In this document: in pieces, positions 13,433-29,240 of the stretch
Position numbering within the stretch: the first letter of the stretch is position 1
Layout of the letters: each line of letters starts with the position of its first letter
Source of the DNA: Dysidea avara
Taxonomy: Eukaryota; Porifera; Demospongiae; Dictyoceratida; Dysideidae
DNA length: 64,000 nt
Assembly: GCF_963678975.1 (NCBI RefSeq)
Contig: NC_089284.1
Location: forward strand, 2,169,001-2,233,000
Direction of reading: 5' to 3'
Notes under the pieces: generated by a model
The model's database searches: none
Told to the model about the DNA's origin: nothing
What the model saw: the letters and a program-made list of their open reading frames with translations, nothing else
Position numbers and translations under genes: made by a program

Positions 13433-14445
13433 TGAACAACATGGTAGTTTGATAAGCCCAGTTGCAACAAGTGTATTTGTTTATGTTGTATGTATAACAT
13501 TTTATCATCTGTTTTCTCTAGATAGTATATTTGTATAGTATACCGTACTAGCTATGACTGATTATTGTAGATCTCTTACATGTTTCCTCATGAAAAGTTG
13601 GTGCTTATAACTTGTGTGTACCATTGCTGTCACCACTGGTGATAATAGTGTCCGTATTGGGAGATGGACACTTCAGTGAAGCAGTGTAACTACCATTGAA
13701 ATGAATAATTATGTAGTCCACTTTATACTGTACAATTTGCTGCGAGGATGGTCACCTTGGGTGACTTTGGCAAGGGAAGATCTAGGATTTTCTGGGAGGG
13801 GGAGCCCCCTCCCACCTAGAAAACTCATGTTTTGCAGAGTGTACAAGGCACACTGTTCTACCAGTGTATCCCCCCCAGGAAATTTTGAAAAATTAACATT
13901 CTGAGTGAGATTTAACACTAACAATTTTTGATAGGTCATGTCACCACTGCAGCTGGAAGTAGCTACGAATACTACTGAACTTTTGTAGTAGTATTAGCTC
14001 TCCAAAGAAAAATGAAGAAATAAGCTTCTGAGATTGAATTTGGTGGCTGAAAGTTGAAATATACAGTACTGAGCTAGAAACAACATTAGTAGTATAAGGT
14101 CTAAAGTACAGTAGATACTGCTGGTGTGAGGTATGCAGATGCATAATCATGCATCTGCAAAAATATTTGGTTAGGGTGTGGACTGAGTCAGAAACACTTA
14201 GAATGTGTGACTGAGTATGCGACTGCTCTATTAGAGTATCTCAATTAGAGGGTTCCCCTTGTGAATATGTCCATGTGGGTGGGATATATATTCACACATC
14301 ATAAACTGCACCAAAAAATGTTTGAATTAGCTATGTACAATGAGTAACACTGCCTGCCCCCCCCCCCCCCCCCCCCCCCCAAAAAAAAATCCACCCAATT
14401 TGATGCCTACAAGCACCTGCACAGTCATGTGTGTTGTATGTACCC
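13433..14445. other. Intergenic DNA between convergent PIPOX and TIMM22
   Basis: No gene recognised. A G-rich/C-rich repeat remnant (GGGAGGGGGAGCCCCCTCCC around 13795) lies near 13760-13880. A 24-base or longer C run followed by an A run is at about 14357-14390, and one inverted copy of the TACTCTAATAGAGCAGTCA motif is at 14221-14241. Confidence 0.4.
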
Positions 14446-14750
14446 AATGGCGGATCCAGGATGGGGCATTTGGGGCAAATGCCCCCCCCCCCCCCCTTCA
14501 AGAAATTGCATACAAGATCGAGATACTCTAATAGAGCAGTCAATTACTCTAATAAAGCAGTCACAATGTTCATGAGGCAGTGCAGCTTACTTATGAAGCT
14601 ATAAATAGGATTTTATTTTACATAACATACGTGATATAATATATTTGGTAAAGGATAACTGACTATTATTGTTGTGACCTTTTTTTTTTTTTTGCGCTTT
14701 AACTTTTTTCAGCAAGGTTCCCCCCTCTTTCCAGACTCTGGATCCGCCCC
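14446..14750. mobile_element. Short element with GGCGGATCCAG ends
   Basis: AATGGCGGATCCAGGATGGG on the left is mirrored by CTCTGGATCCGCCCCTGG on the right, an 11-bp match of terminal inverted repeats. A polyC run (about 14483-14497) follows the left end. Two tandem copies of the TACTCTAATAGAGCAGTCA motif (14521-14564) lie inside. A related CTAGATCCGCCACTGG terminus is seen near 46321. No protein is encoded; superfamily not assigned. Confidence 0.5.
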
Positions 14751-15397
14751 TGGTACCCTCCACAAATTCAAAGGGTAAGTGGTAAGTCTACGGTAGATAG
14801 CTGGCTGGATTTCTTCAGGATGCTCCATTGATCAACAACTATGACTGATGACATCACCCAATCCTTCAACTCGCTTGTAGTCAAACTGGATCCTGCTTGC
14901 CTTTGTAAATCAATGTTTATTTGTGTGAGAAAGTCTATGGCTTACAAACATGCCATCAGCAATTTCCCCCACTTTCTCGTTTTGTAAAAGAAGTGAAGAG
15001 ACTGAATTTCAACACCTCAAGACCCCCTGTATTCAAGAAGCCCTGTTGTTTTGCAGACTTTGAATGGCTCAGTTGCTTAACTCTAATCATAATGCAGGAC
15101 AATGTTTTGTGTCAGATAAACAGTAGGATACTATTATTATAATTACAATGAATGGTTGTAAAATATTCCCCCACATTACGTACATGTTGGTTATACCAAA
15201 TTTAGTTTGATAATAAACCATATATGGTGTGAAATGTCCAGTGCTGTACACACCAGTCCACCAACTTTTGAAATAAAAGGTGAGATCCATCAAGTATAAA
15301 AATGTCACCAATGGGTGCCATAATGGCATTTCACCTTGGGAAGTTGACCCAATCCCCATTTCCCCCCAACTACAGTTGGGGAAATTGGCAGCCTAGT

Positions 15398-15443
15398 CTT
15401 GGCATGCCAAGCCCCCTACACGCAGAGGGCTTGGCATGCCAAG
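15398..15443. repeat. Perfect 17-bp hairpin made of two 14-bp palindromes
   Basis: CTTGGCATGCCAAGCCC (15398-15414) and its exact reverse complement (15427-15443) flank a 12-base loop. Each arm contains CTTGGCATGCCAAG, itself a perfect 14-bp palindrome, so the site can pair in two ways. It abuts a family A fragment on the right. Confidence 0.9.
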
Positions 15444-15454
15444 ATACCTGTCGC

Positions 15455-15620
15455 TAAAGTGACATCTAACAAGCCTGTGGCCTTAGCCATTGTTGATCTG
15501 AAGACATCAGGCAGCTAGTCAATAGATATTTTTGTTAAATCTGTAGCAATTCTTCACAAGCACTGTTGACCACTCTAATGACATGGGCTTGAACCAAGGC
15601 ACATTGAAGGCATTGTGGCA
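15455..15620 (-). repeat. Family A fragment
   Basis: Sequence around AAGCCTGTGGCCTTAGCCATTG, GAAGACATCAGGCAG, GTAGCAATTCTT and TGACCACTCTA matches, inverted, the middle of family A (compare 7290-7330 and 27430-27480). It is truncated on both sides. Confidence 0.5.
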
Positions 15621-16887
15621 CTGATTTCTGGTTAATATTATCTATGATATCTAATACACTGTTAATATCATAATGTATGATAGCATCAGCATGTTACTAT
15701 CATTGTCATTACATTGTATCTACTGCTAGGCTGACACCCATTTCACGTAGTTTGGCTGTTTTTATCATTTCTTGTGTTTCCATACAAGACTAAAAGCAGG
15801 CTGTATAGGCCAACTTCAAAGCTGCTGTTATTTTTGCACCCTAAGACAACAGTCATTTGTTGTGCAGTGATATTTTAACTCGTTCACTTTTTTTTGCATT
15901 CTCTATTCCAAAACATTATTTCTAGAATTTTAGAAGATGATCATGACAAGGTGTCCCAGGAAAGTTTCAAAAATAGCTATCATGAAGTTGAATCTGGAAC
16001 CAATTTAAATGTAAAATGTTGATAACTGAGGTAGGACCTTTTAAGGTAATTTTAATCAAATAGTGGGAACAATTATAAGATTAGGTCTGGAAGCAATTTT
16101 AGCTGTTGAAGAGAAATATTTTGAAAGTGGCTATCATGAGATCGGGAAATTTCAATTGTAAAGAGGGAAAAAAAAATCAAAAACAACTTATACAGGATAG
16201 TAAATACATAAGCGGACTAATGAAGAGAAAAAATTGAAATATTGTCACTGCAAGACTGACACTTAAATTAAGCTCCTATTAGGGGTTAACATAGATAATA
16301 CAGCAAAAGAATTCACAACAGTGACGTCACTATAGACAATCCGTTATGGGTTTGACTTGTCTTTCAGTAGTTGACAGAATTAGCCTCAAATGTATCCTTC
16401 ATACTAATCTTCAATCATTGTGGACTTCTCATACCTTGTCAGTCCTTAGTAATAGTACCACAAAAATTAATGGTGCCACAGCTATGCAACCACAATGATG
16501 AGGTTATAGACAAACAGGCTTGGTACTGTCACAATTTGAGAACAAGTACTTACCTGATGCAATAGTGAAAAGGAAATGGTCAACGTAAATTCACAAGTAC
16601 AGTTAGCAAGATATGGTCACTCAGTTGTCTAGACCGGTATAACAAGAATTACCTGTATACAAAACTGAACTATTAGTTCCTATGGGAATAACATCATGAT
16701 TATGAATCTATTTACATGCAAGTGCAGCATCAAAGGGGGAGGCACGTACGCACGAACACACACACACACACCAAAAATAAACCCTGGCATACACATACAC
16801 ACACACTCCAATATAATCAAATGTTCATATTTTAACAAATGTGATGTAAAAATGAATATTAATACTGTACAAAAAATTCCATTGCTG
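15621..16887. other. Intergenic / TIMM22 3' flank, nothing recognised
   Basis: No exon or mobile element was recognised. A short (CA)n run lies near 16755-16808, just downstream of the TIMM22 stop codon (minus strand), and is probably within or near its 3' UTR. No AATAAA signal was pinned down with confidence. Confidence 0.35.
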
Positions 16888-19800
16888 CTATCTGCGTAGA
16901 AAGTAGTCAATTGCTAGAGAGAAGGCAGCAAATGCTGTACATCCTGCCATCCCAGCAGTGACTCCAGCTGTGGCAGGAGAGAAATAATACAGAGTAATAC
17001 TTTACTGTTCCCAGTGTATACACATTTCACAGAGACTTTAATTTCTGATAACAGCAATCAAGTAAATGACTTTTCTTAAGGGCCCAACTAACAAGTGGTC
17101 ATAGCATGATACAGTGTGATTGTTCCAAATAGAGAAATTTGTTAGAGATCATCCTTTTAAATACAGTGTGATTGTTCCAAATAGAGAAATTAGTTAGAGA
17201 TCATCCTTTTTGTGATCACTACAGTGATGGATCCATTGCTTAATGCGAGCACTAATGCAGACAAGTATTTCAAAAAATTTGGAATTTATACTAGAGTAGG
17301 GACCATAGCACATCGATAAAAAGTACTGAAACAAGCTGTAGTAGTGCACGATATTAAATCACAGTAAAACAATAAGTTATAGTTATATCCCTACTGTGCG
17401 GCTCCATATTGGAAATGCACAGTAGGGATATAACACTTCTTATTGTTTTACTGTGATTTAATATTGTGCACTGCTCCAGCTTGTTTCAGTACTTTTTATC
17501 GATGTGCTATGGTCCCTACTCTAGTTGTAAATTCCAAAATTTCGAAATACTTGTTTGTTAACTTTACTGCATTTGAAATGGCGCCATGCGCCCCAGCTAT
17601 ATCAATTATTGTCTGAAAAGTGAAGTATCCATTACGCTTTGTTGTCAGCTGTTACACAGCAGTACGAATCAAGAGCTGTTCGAAAAGCATCTCTGCAAAC
17701 CACACATACCGAAAGAAAGGGTTGGTGCCGCGCACCCCAGTTATATAAATTATCATCTGAAAAGTTAATTATCCATTACGCTTCGTTGTTGGCTATGTTC
17801 AACCCGTTACACAGCAGTACGAATCAAAAACTGTTTTAAAAACATCTCTGCAATCGAAGTAGCCATTATGAAAAATATGGACGCTTTTCGCTATGAAGGG
17901 AAGCCATCACGTGCTACCACCATATCGACACTTTTCGCTGTCAGCAAAGATGAATAGGACACAAAGGAGGACACTGGTAAGTCCACGAAAAATGCATTGT
18001 ACGTACTGCGGTATGCCAAAAGGCACCTCTCGGGCTGAAGTGACATCAAAGAGTGAAAAATCAAGCCCATAGCCTTAGCTGTTATCGAGTTACGCTTGTT
18101 TGAAGGCATCAGGCAGTCAGTCAGAAAATTCCGATGAAAATTAAAAAAAAAAAATTCTGTAGCAACTTGTTGAAAGCGTTTCGGGTCGATCTGAAAGCTT
18201 GTTTGGGCTTAGTTTTATGTAACCAATACTGCCTCATCATTGTCTGGGGAAATTAAGGCTGTTTTTTAGGTGATGTTATTTTGTGGGCCACGCCTACTCC
18301 TTTGTGGTCCCTACTATACACTACGATAATGATACAAACACTACTGTTCACAAACAGACAGCTATAAATGCAGTAGTCCCATAAACTTTTTTGGTATATA
18401 GTAGAGTCTCTCTTAACAAACTCCCTGGATCAAGGACACAGTAGAAAAAAGGATAAAAATTTTGGTCCCAACAGATCTGGTTAATACATTTTTTATCTCT
18501 CAAAGAGGAAACCTCAGCAAAAAGCAGCCAAAAATTTGTGGTCCCAAATTGTCTGTAATAGAGATGTTCCACTGTATTATAGTAACTATAAGCTCAAGCT
18601 GAATAATTATTATCTGTTCTTCCAGCTGTTGAATATATGAAGCACAACAAAAAATGCACACACACACACACACACTTGAAACTCAAGCATTGTCACCAGA
18701 TGGTGTTTGTGCATTAGCGTGAGACCCTGGGCACGAGACTATAAATATTGCATATTGGTTGAAGTATACTCTAATAAAGCAGTCACCCTAGTACCTTTCT
18801 ACATGGCTGAACAGGATGACTTATAAGTATTAATTTAATTTTGAAGTAGGGATCTAAGCAATAAGAACTAGTGATGATGCAAGATTATATGAATGACAAC
18901 ATAGCTCTGTGGGAAAATCCCTACTTTGGCATTTAACAAAATAATTGACATGCCAATATAGGGATTTTCCCACATAGCTATGTCATAATACTATCATCGT
19001 ATAATCTAGTCTCACACTCTCACTAGCGCTTATCACTTAGATCCCTACTTCGTTTATTTATTAATATACTAGTATAATTCCTAGCTACTGTAAATGTCAC
19101 TATCCATTATGATGTGCAACTAACTAGTAGCATTGCTACCCCATGTGGCAAGTGAGGTAGATGTCTCAACAAAAACTTCTCAACTTACACAGTTAGGTGT
19201 CTGCATGCGCATGAATGTATTGGAAGTAGACTAAGAAGCAGACAATTTAAAGCCATTTATTAGAAGCTATTCACCTAGGTTGTTTATCACCATTGTTGCA
19301 AAGTTGTGTTTTCCAATCTCACCTTATAAGACCAAAGAATCGTGACTTGACGTTTCACCAGATATGAAATGCTATCCTCTGCTAAAACAATAAATGAAGA
19401 GAATGCATCTAGTAAACGCCCTATTCTGAGTTTTACTTTATTCCTAGCCACTTTTAGATGTTTTTTCACTATTTTTAAATGATTATGCAACTCCTCGATT
19501 CTGATTGGCCAGCCAATATTTAGGCTGGATCACACATATGGACCCAAGAAATTCGAGCATTGTCACCAGGCAGTGCTTGCGCATTAGCGTGATCAGTAAT
19601 AGCACTGCTGTAAATAATTTTGCAGCGTTTAATACAGAAAGTGTCAATACGGAAAAACGCCTTGATACGGTTTTGTTTCATGAAGGTGACCAGTATGATT
19701 GAAGATGGAATGGCAAAGTGTAGCGGCAAACACTTGTCAGAACCCCAAAAGGCACATGTCACACATGAGTAAAGTGTTGTGGTGAAAAATTGTGGCTGTA

Positions 19801-21257
19801 TCATGCATCATTTAGACTCTAAAGGCTGGTTTCCATATAGCCACAAACCGCCTGTGCATTGCCTGCGATTACTACTGGGGTCTTGATGGGGGCACTTTAA
19901 CAACTATGGAAACATACCTTGCCGGTATCGCAACTGTGCTGCAACCACCATAAAAGTGGAGAGAGGTTCAACCTTCCCGGCTCTTCCGGCATCGCAAGCA
20001 GGAAAATTTGTTAATGGAAACAAACAGCGCAGGCAGATGCCGGCAATGTTCAACACGAAGTAGTGAAGCATGGTGCCTACAAGTATACCATGCTTCATAG
20101 AGTGTCACTAAAACATCTGTAACGTGCCGTGTTGTAACAAATTAAGGCGTACCTTTGCTGCCACCATCGTTTCCAAGGTTTGCTAAACTTATAAAATACA
20201 GAAAAATAGACGTGCAGCAAACTGTTGCTATGGTCGCAGACCAACCGCAGACACTCTAACTCAGGCAATAATTCAGGCAGTTTGTGGCTATATGGAAACC
20301 AGCCTTAACCTTGCAACTGCAATCAGGCAGCCAAGCAGAAATTGGGTTTTGGCAATTTAAAAAAATTATATTGGCATGTGTATGTTTTTTTACTGATAAG
20401 TGATATGATAAGACTATTTGTGCCATTCATTATAGGGACAATCTCTACTAAACAGTACTGGGTAGCACTGTTTGATAAGGTAACTAAGTAAGTTTGAAAG
20501 CAATACTGACATGCTCTAATCAATAATCAACCTCAAAATTAAAATGCAATGGTTGAGCTGACCAAATGAAATGTTAAACTTTAGTCCCTCAACTACATAC
20601 CTCTTAATCCAATGACTCCCCCAGTGGTACATCCAGCCAGTCCACTGTTAACCAAATCTGATTTACCACGATACTAAAGAGTGTATACCGTGAACCAGTG
20701 ACTTGTAATAATCACCTAATCAGGCTTACACTCTCTATTAGGCATTCTGTACCAGAATACATTGCACCAAACATGGCAAAGTTCTTGGCATAAGAGCCAC
20801 TTCGTTTTCCCATCTCCCTCAGTGTTTCCCGTGTGTTCAGCTTGGATGGTTGGCCAACATCACCAGCTATAGTGGGATCTAATCCTGATGTGATCAGACC
20901 AAATGCTGCTCCCAGTCCATACCCTAGAACAAATTAAAGCTGTGTTCAGCCTTTCACATTTACCTTGAAACATAAAATAAGCACATCGTAATACTTTTTT
21001 CAGTTAACAGTATACAAATTTAACACACCCATTACACAACTGAGGAGACTTTTAAAGGTACAACTTTCCATGGCCTTTTCTATTGTCACTTGCTGCTTGC
21101 TCTTAGGAATAGTATTGTTCTCTAGCCAAGGGAATGGTTTATATTGCTCCCCGCTGCTCAGGATACCTTCTCTGAGGCGATTTGTCACCGCATGATAGTC
21201 AATAAAGGGATATTTGTTATCTCCGACCGGGCCCTTGCTCTTTGACCCATGCTCCAT
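16888..21257 (-). CDS. TIMM22: Mitochondrial import inner membrane translocase subunit Tim22, 4 exons
   Basis: Core channel subunit of the TIM22 complex, which inserts multi-pass carriers into the mitochondrial inner membrane. Minus-strand exons are 21257-21029, 20923-20730, 20673-20601 and 16967-16888; all joins are in phase and give 191 residues (human about 194). The N-terminal 55 residues are variable. IEKAMESCTFKSLLSC then begins the Tim17/22/23 fold, followed by a GLGAAFGLITSG membrane segment, REMGKRSGSYAKNFAMFGAM, GTECLIESYRGKSD, GCTTGGVIGLRAG and a C-terminal FAAFSLAIDYFLRR. Cys66 (ESC) and Cys137 (TEC) match the pair known to form a disulfide in human TIM22. Intron 3 is 3.6 kb and mostly repeats, while introns 1-2 are about 105 and 56 bp. 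It is divergent from UQCR10 across 47 bp. Confidence 0.95.
17103..17211. repeat. 52-bp tandem duplication
   Basis: ATACAGTGTGATTGTTCCAA followed by ATAGAGAAATTWGTTAGAGATCATCCTTTT occurs twice in direct succession (about 17110-17161 and 17162-17211), with one or two differences. It lies in TIMM22 intron 3 and is a recent local duplication. Confidence 0.8.
17270..17553. mobile_element. Palindromic MITE (TAGAGTAGGGACCATAGCAC family)
   Basis: The whole 284-bp stretch folds back on itself: arms run from ACAAGTATTTC through CTAGAGTAGGGACCATAGCA and AAGTACTGAAACAAGCTG to ATCCCTACTGTGC, around a short centre near 17405. A second copy is at 28176-28405, and related half-elements occur at about 32180-32400. 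No coding capacity. Inserted in TIMM22 intron 3. Confidence 0.8.
17580..18315 (-). repeat. Interspersed repeat family A, inverted copy with internal duplication
   Basis: The reverse complement matches 27232-28155 over most of its length. The outer block, with GCGCCCCAG-TATAT-AATTAT..TGAAAAG and GTTACACAGCAGTACGAATCAA, is duplicated (about 17585-17690 and 17727-17850). It ends with TTTGTGGTCCCTACT, matching the TAGGGACCACAAAGG start of the 27.2-kb copy. Confidence 0.7.
18409..18576. mobile_element. Pogo/Tigger-like MITE
   Basis: The right end, read on the minus strand, begins TACAGTGGAACATCTCTATT, a typical Tc1/mariner-pogo terminus. The left end (ATAGTAGAGTCTCTCTTAAC) is its degraded inverted partner. 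GGTCCCAA blocks are repeated inside in inverted context. It is in TIMM22 intron 3. Confidence 0.5.
18684..18745 (+). repeat. Short recurrent block with TGCATTAGCGTGAGACC
   Basis: CATTGTCACCAGATGGTGTT then TGTGCATTAGCGTGAGACCC recurs in variant form at 19557-19600 and about 46505-46550 (GCGCATTAGCGCGAGCCC). All copies have a GC content above the background. Origin unknown; possibly the end of a larger transposon. Confidence 0.5.
18843..19051. mobile_element. Palindromic MITE (GAAGTAGGGATCTAAG family)
   Basis: GAAGTAGGGATCTAAGCAAT at the left is mirrored by ACTTAGATCCCTACTTC at 19051. Inner arms GTGGGAAAATCCCTA and TAGGGATTTTCCCACATAGC are also inverted. Related copies occur at 28512-28672, 31090-31250 and 33380-33475. 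In TIMM22 intron 3. Confidence 0.75.
19823..20305. mobile_element. Harbinger-like MITE with TAA duplication
   Basis: A 483-bp element begins AGGCTGGTTTCCATATAGCC and ends with its near-perfect reverse complement GGCTATATGGAAACCAGCCT. It is flanked by TAA on both sides (19820-19822 and 20306-20308), the 3-bp target duplication expected of PIF/Harbinger elements. Inverted repeats extend at least 32 bp. No transposase frame. In TIMM22 intron 3. Confidence 0.7.
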
Positions 21258-21304
21258 TAAAACAGTCGGAGCATTAAATAAAACAAACCATTGGTGACGT
21301 CACC
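21258..21304. promoter_or_regulatory. Bidirectional TIMM22/UQCR10 promoter with CCAAT and CRE
   Basis: Only 47 bp separate the two divergent start codons. The interval contains ATTGG (21290-21294, an inverted CCAAT box) directly joined to a full palindromic cAMP-response element TGACGTCA (21295-21302), two bases before the UQCR10 ATG. Transcription start sites were not determined, so the CRE may be transcribed in one direction. CREB/ATF and NF-Y are the known factors for such sites; their action here is inferred. Confidence 0.65.
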
Positions 21305-21551
21305 ATGATCTCGAAGTGGATGTACAACGTACTCTTCAAAAGAACCAGTGCATTTATCCTAACTTCTGTCGTGGGTGCAGTATTTTTCGAGCGAACGTTC
21401 GACAGTTTCTTTGACTCCTTCTATGAAAGACACAACAGAGGGGTAAGGTTGTGTACTCTTAATAATGCGCACTACATTGCATTTGTTTTTATAGAAACTA
21501 TGGATGCACATTAAACACAATTATGAAACACCTAGTGATGAAGAAGAATGA
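21305..21551 (+). CDS. UQCR10: Cytochrome b-c1 complex subunit 9 (7.2-kDa subunit), 2 exons
   Basis: Small accessory subunit of respiratory complex III in the mitochondrial inner membrane. Exons 21305-21442 and 21495-21551 join in phase to give 64 residues (human 63). The order LFKRTSAFILTSVVGAVFFERTFD matches the family: a basic N-terminal segment, one membrane helix ending in FFER, and the AFD/TFD step. The second exon gives KLWMHIKHNYE, the conserved C-terminal helix, then an acidic SDEEE tail. The intron is 52 bp. The gene shares its promoter with TIMM22, and PHAF1 starts 215 bp downstream. The start codon sits in a strong context (CACCATGA). Confidence 0.95.
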
Positions 21552-21655
21552 CTTAACATTTAGCCGTGCTCTTTGTAATTGTTAGTAATCAGATATGTAA
21601 CAATTCTACAGATATTAACATTTATTTATTTATAAATTGCACAATCCATGTAATA

Positions 21656-21684
21656 CGAGAAACGCGTTTAGAACGCGTCTCTCG
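21656..21684. promoter_or_regulatory. ACGCGT-containing hairpin upstream of PHAF1
   Basis: CGAGAAACGCGTT, then TAG, then AACGCGTCTCTCG forms a 13-bp near-perfect stem with a 3-base loop and one mismatch. Each arm holds ACGCGT. It sits 82 bp before the likely PHAF1 start codon in the short UQCR10-PHAF1 spacer, so it could be a paired factor-binding site or part of the 5' UTR. Confidence 0.6.
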
Positions 21685-21766
21685 CAACACAGAGGAACTT
21701 TAAAATCGCCATAGCAACTTCAGTGGTGTGCATGAAAATATTGAGATACAGTCGCTGGCCGATGTA

Positions 21767-27112
<5,346 letters not shown>

Positions 27113-27231
27113 TCCCTGCCAAAATATTAAGCCAGATCCAACCTTCTTTTGACATAATGAGCAATACTGGTTGGGTACAATCTATCATCTGAAACTTGTT
27201 ATTTTTTATCATACAATACAATAGTACTATA

Positions 27232-28155
27232 GAGTAGGGACCACAAAGGTTTGGGTGTGGCCCCTGAAAAAACATCACCCAAAAACCAGCCTCACTATTA
27301 CCTAATAACGATGAGGCAGTAGTGGTATTAAGCCCAAACAAGCCTTCAGATTGACCTGAAACGCTTTCAACAAGTTGCCATGGAAATATATATATATTAA
27401 ACAGAATTTTCTAGTGACTGACAGAGTAACTGATGCCTTCAGATAAGCATAACTTGATAACGGCTAAGGCTACGGACTTGATTTTTTCACTATTCAACGT
27501 CGCTTCAGCCGGACACGTGCCTTTTGGCATACCGCAGTACATACAGTGCATTCTTCATGACCTTACCAGTGTCCTCCTTTGTGTCCCATCAAAAGGTGTC
27601 GATTTGGTAGTAGCACGTGATGGTTTCTTTTCATAATGGAAATCGTCTGAATTTTTCATAGTGGCTACTTTGATTGTAGAGGTGCTTTTAGAACAGTTCT
27701 TGATTCGTAATGTTCAGGGGGGGGGACAGGCCCCCTCTGGGTTAGCTATTGCCCCCCCTAGGTTTATACCTAAAGCCTTGAGAAATGGAAAGGTTTAATT
27801 GATCCCAAAGTTGTATAATCCAATGATCAATATTCAATGGCATCACAGTAAAATTTCACCAAAATTGAGTATATTTGCACCTAAATTTTCAAAATTTCCT
27901 GGGGGAGCATGCCCCCAGACTTCCCTAGAATCCGAAGCAACTTACTTCGCCCCCTCTAGGTTTATATTCTGGGTTGAGCCCTGAATTGTTGTGTAATGGG
28001 TTGAACATAGCTGACAACGAAGCGTAATGGATACGTACTTCACTTTTCAGACAATATTTGATGGCTGGGGCATGCGGTGCCATTTCTTTCTTTTGATGCA
28101 ATATGCTTGGGTTCACCAGTCATAATAATGTTGTTTTACAAAGAAAGTTAACAAA
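27232..28155 (+). repeat. Interspersed repeat family A, copy disrupted by an insertion
   Basis: Starts TAGAGTAGGGACCACAAAGG and continues through CAAGCCTTCAG, TGCCTTCAGATAAGCATAAC, TGCCTTTTGGCATACCGCAG and GAACATAGCTGACAACGAAG. It matches 7117-8110 and, inverted, 17580-18315. At about 27715-27985 it is interrupted by a C/G-rich block bounded by TTCAGGGGG and CCCTGAA (mirrored ends), a secondary insertion. Confidence 0.65.
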
Positions 28156-28175
28156 CAAGTACACAAAAAATTTAG

Positions 28176-28405
28176 TATTTTCAACTACCATAGCACATCA
28201 ATAAAAAGTACTGAAACAAGCTGAACTATTAAATCACAGTAAAACAATAAGAAGTGTTATATCACTACTGTGCATTTCCATTATGAGCACAGTAGGGATA
28301 TAACACTTATTGTTTTACTGTGATTTAATATTGTGCGCTACTCCAGCTTGTTTCAATACTTTTTTATCAATGTGCTATGGTCCCTACTCTAGTTGAAAAT
28401 TCCAA
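28176..28405. mobile_element. Palindromic MITE, second copy of the 17270-17553 family
   Basis: Shares AAGTACTGAAACAAGCTG, TTAAATCACAGTAAAACAAT and CACAGTAGGGATATAACACT with 17270-17553 and folds back on itself. The left arm has lost the AGAGTAGGG step that the right arm keeps. Confidence 0.75.
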
Positions 28406-28511
28406 ATTTTTGTTGGAACTAACTGATTCTTTCTCAACCACAACTCATTAATGTTTACTATAAAGTAAACATTAAAGTGCAACAAAAAATCATTAATTTA
28501 GGGTTCCAGTG

Positions 28512-28690
28512 ATAAAAAGTAGTGAAACAAGAGATGATGTATGAGGGAAAATCCCTGCTTGGCATTCTATCAATGTGGGAAAATCCCTAATTTGACATGT
28601 TTTCACCATCTTTTCAATGCCAAGTAGGGATTTCCTTCATAGCTGCCTTGTTTCACTTCTTTTTATTGCTGTAAATCTTTTTTATTGCTG
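28512..28690. mobile_element. Palindromic MITE related to 18843-19051
   Basis: Arms CAGTGATAAAAAGTAGTGAA and TTCACTTCTTTTTATTGCTG, with inner GGGAAAATCCCT and AGGGATTTCC steps. A short tandem duplication (CTTTTTATTGCTGTAAA) expands the right end. Confidence 0.6.
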
Positions 28691-28834
28691 TAAATTATTT
28701 CTTGCGCTAGTTTACTAACTTTTTTGTTAGAACATAGCTAAAAAACACATGTGGCTGTGACTGCTGTATTAAAGTATCTCGGTCCCGCTACTTAGCTATG
28801 CAGTAGGGGGTGTGGTACAATACCTTGTCTACGG

Positions 28835-29240
28835 AGTTAGATTGTCGAGGATCGTGGCATCAGCCCTGAATATTAGAGGTGTCATGCCATGTTCTGATCA
28901 TTTAAGGGGGCATCGCCCATTGTAATCATTTTACAAGTCCAGTTTATCTGCTACCTGATACTACAGGTATACTACAGTCTGTTAAGCACCTCAAATAGTT
29001 TCATTGCATCTAAATACACTCCTTCAAGGAAAGTGTCTATATGAAAAATTAATGCCTTGGTATGGTTTCCTGGCATGAAGAAGAAGACAACCATTTAATT
29101 GAAGATGAAAGGAAATGGTGAAACACAGAAAGCAGATACATCTGTACTCATTGGAACCACTAAAGGCACATCCCACCCATGAGTTTGTTATGGTGTGAAA
29201 TGGTGCTGCTTAGTTTGGTCTCTAACATGACTGTGGTTAG
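28835..29240 (+). repeat. Interspersed repeat family B, copy 2
   Basis: Contains TCTGATCATTTAAGGGGGC, AAAAATTAATGCCTTGG then TATGGTTTCCTGGC and AAGAAGACAACC, matching 4316-4570. It continues with CATTGGAACCACTAAAGGCA-CATCCCACCCATGAG, a block also recognisable at about 19734-19790. Confidence 0.5.

Noticed and set aside
14331-14543. Pro-rich and Gly-rich frames
   Set aside because: They come from polyC/polyG runs inside repeats.
17586-17839. Two plus-strand frames around 17.6-17.8 kb
   Set aside because: They lie in a duplicated block of interspersed repeat family A, which shows no coding conservation between copies.
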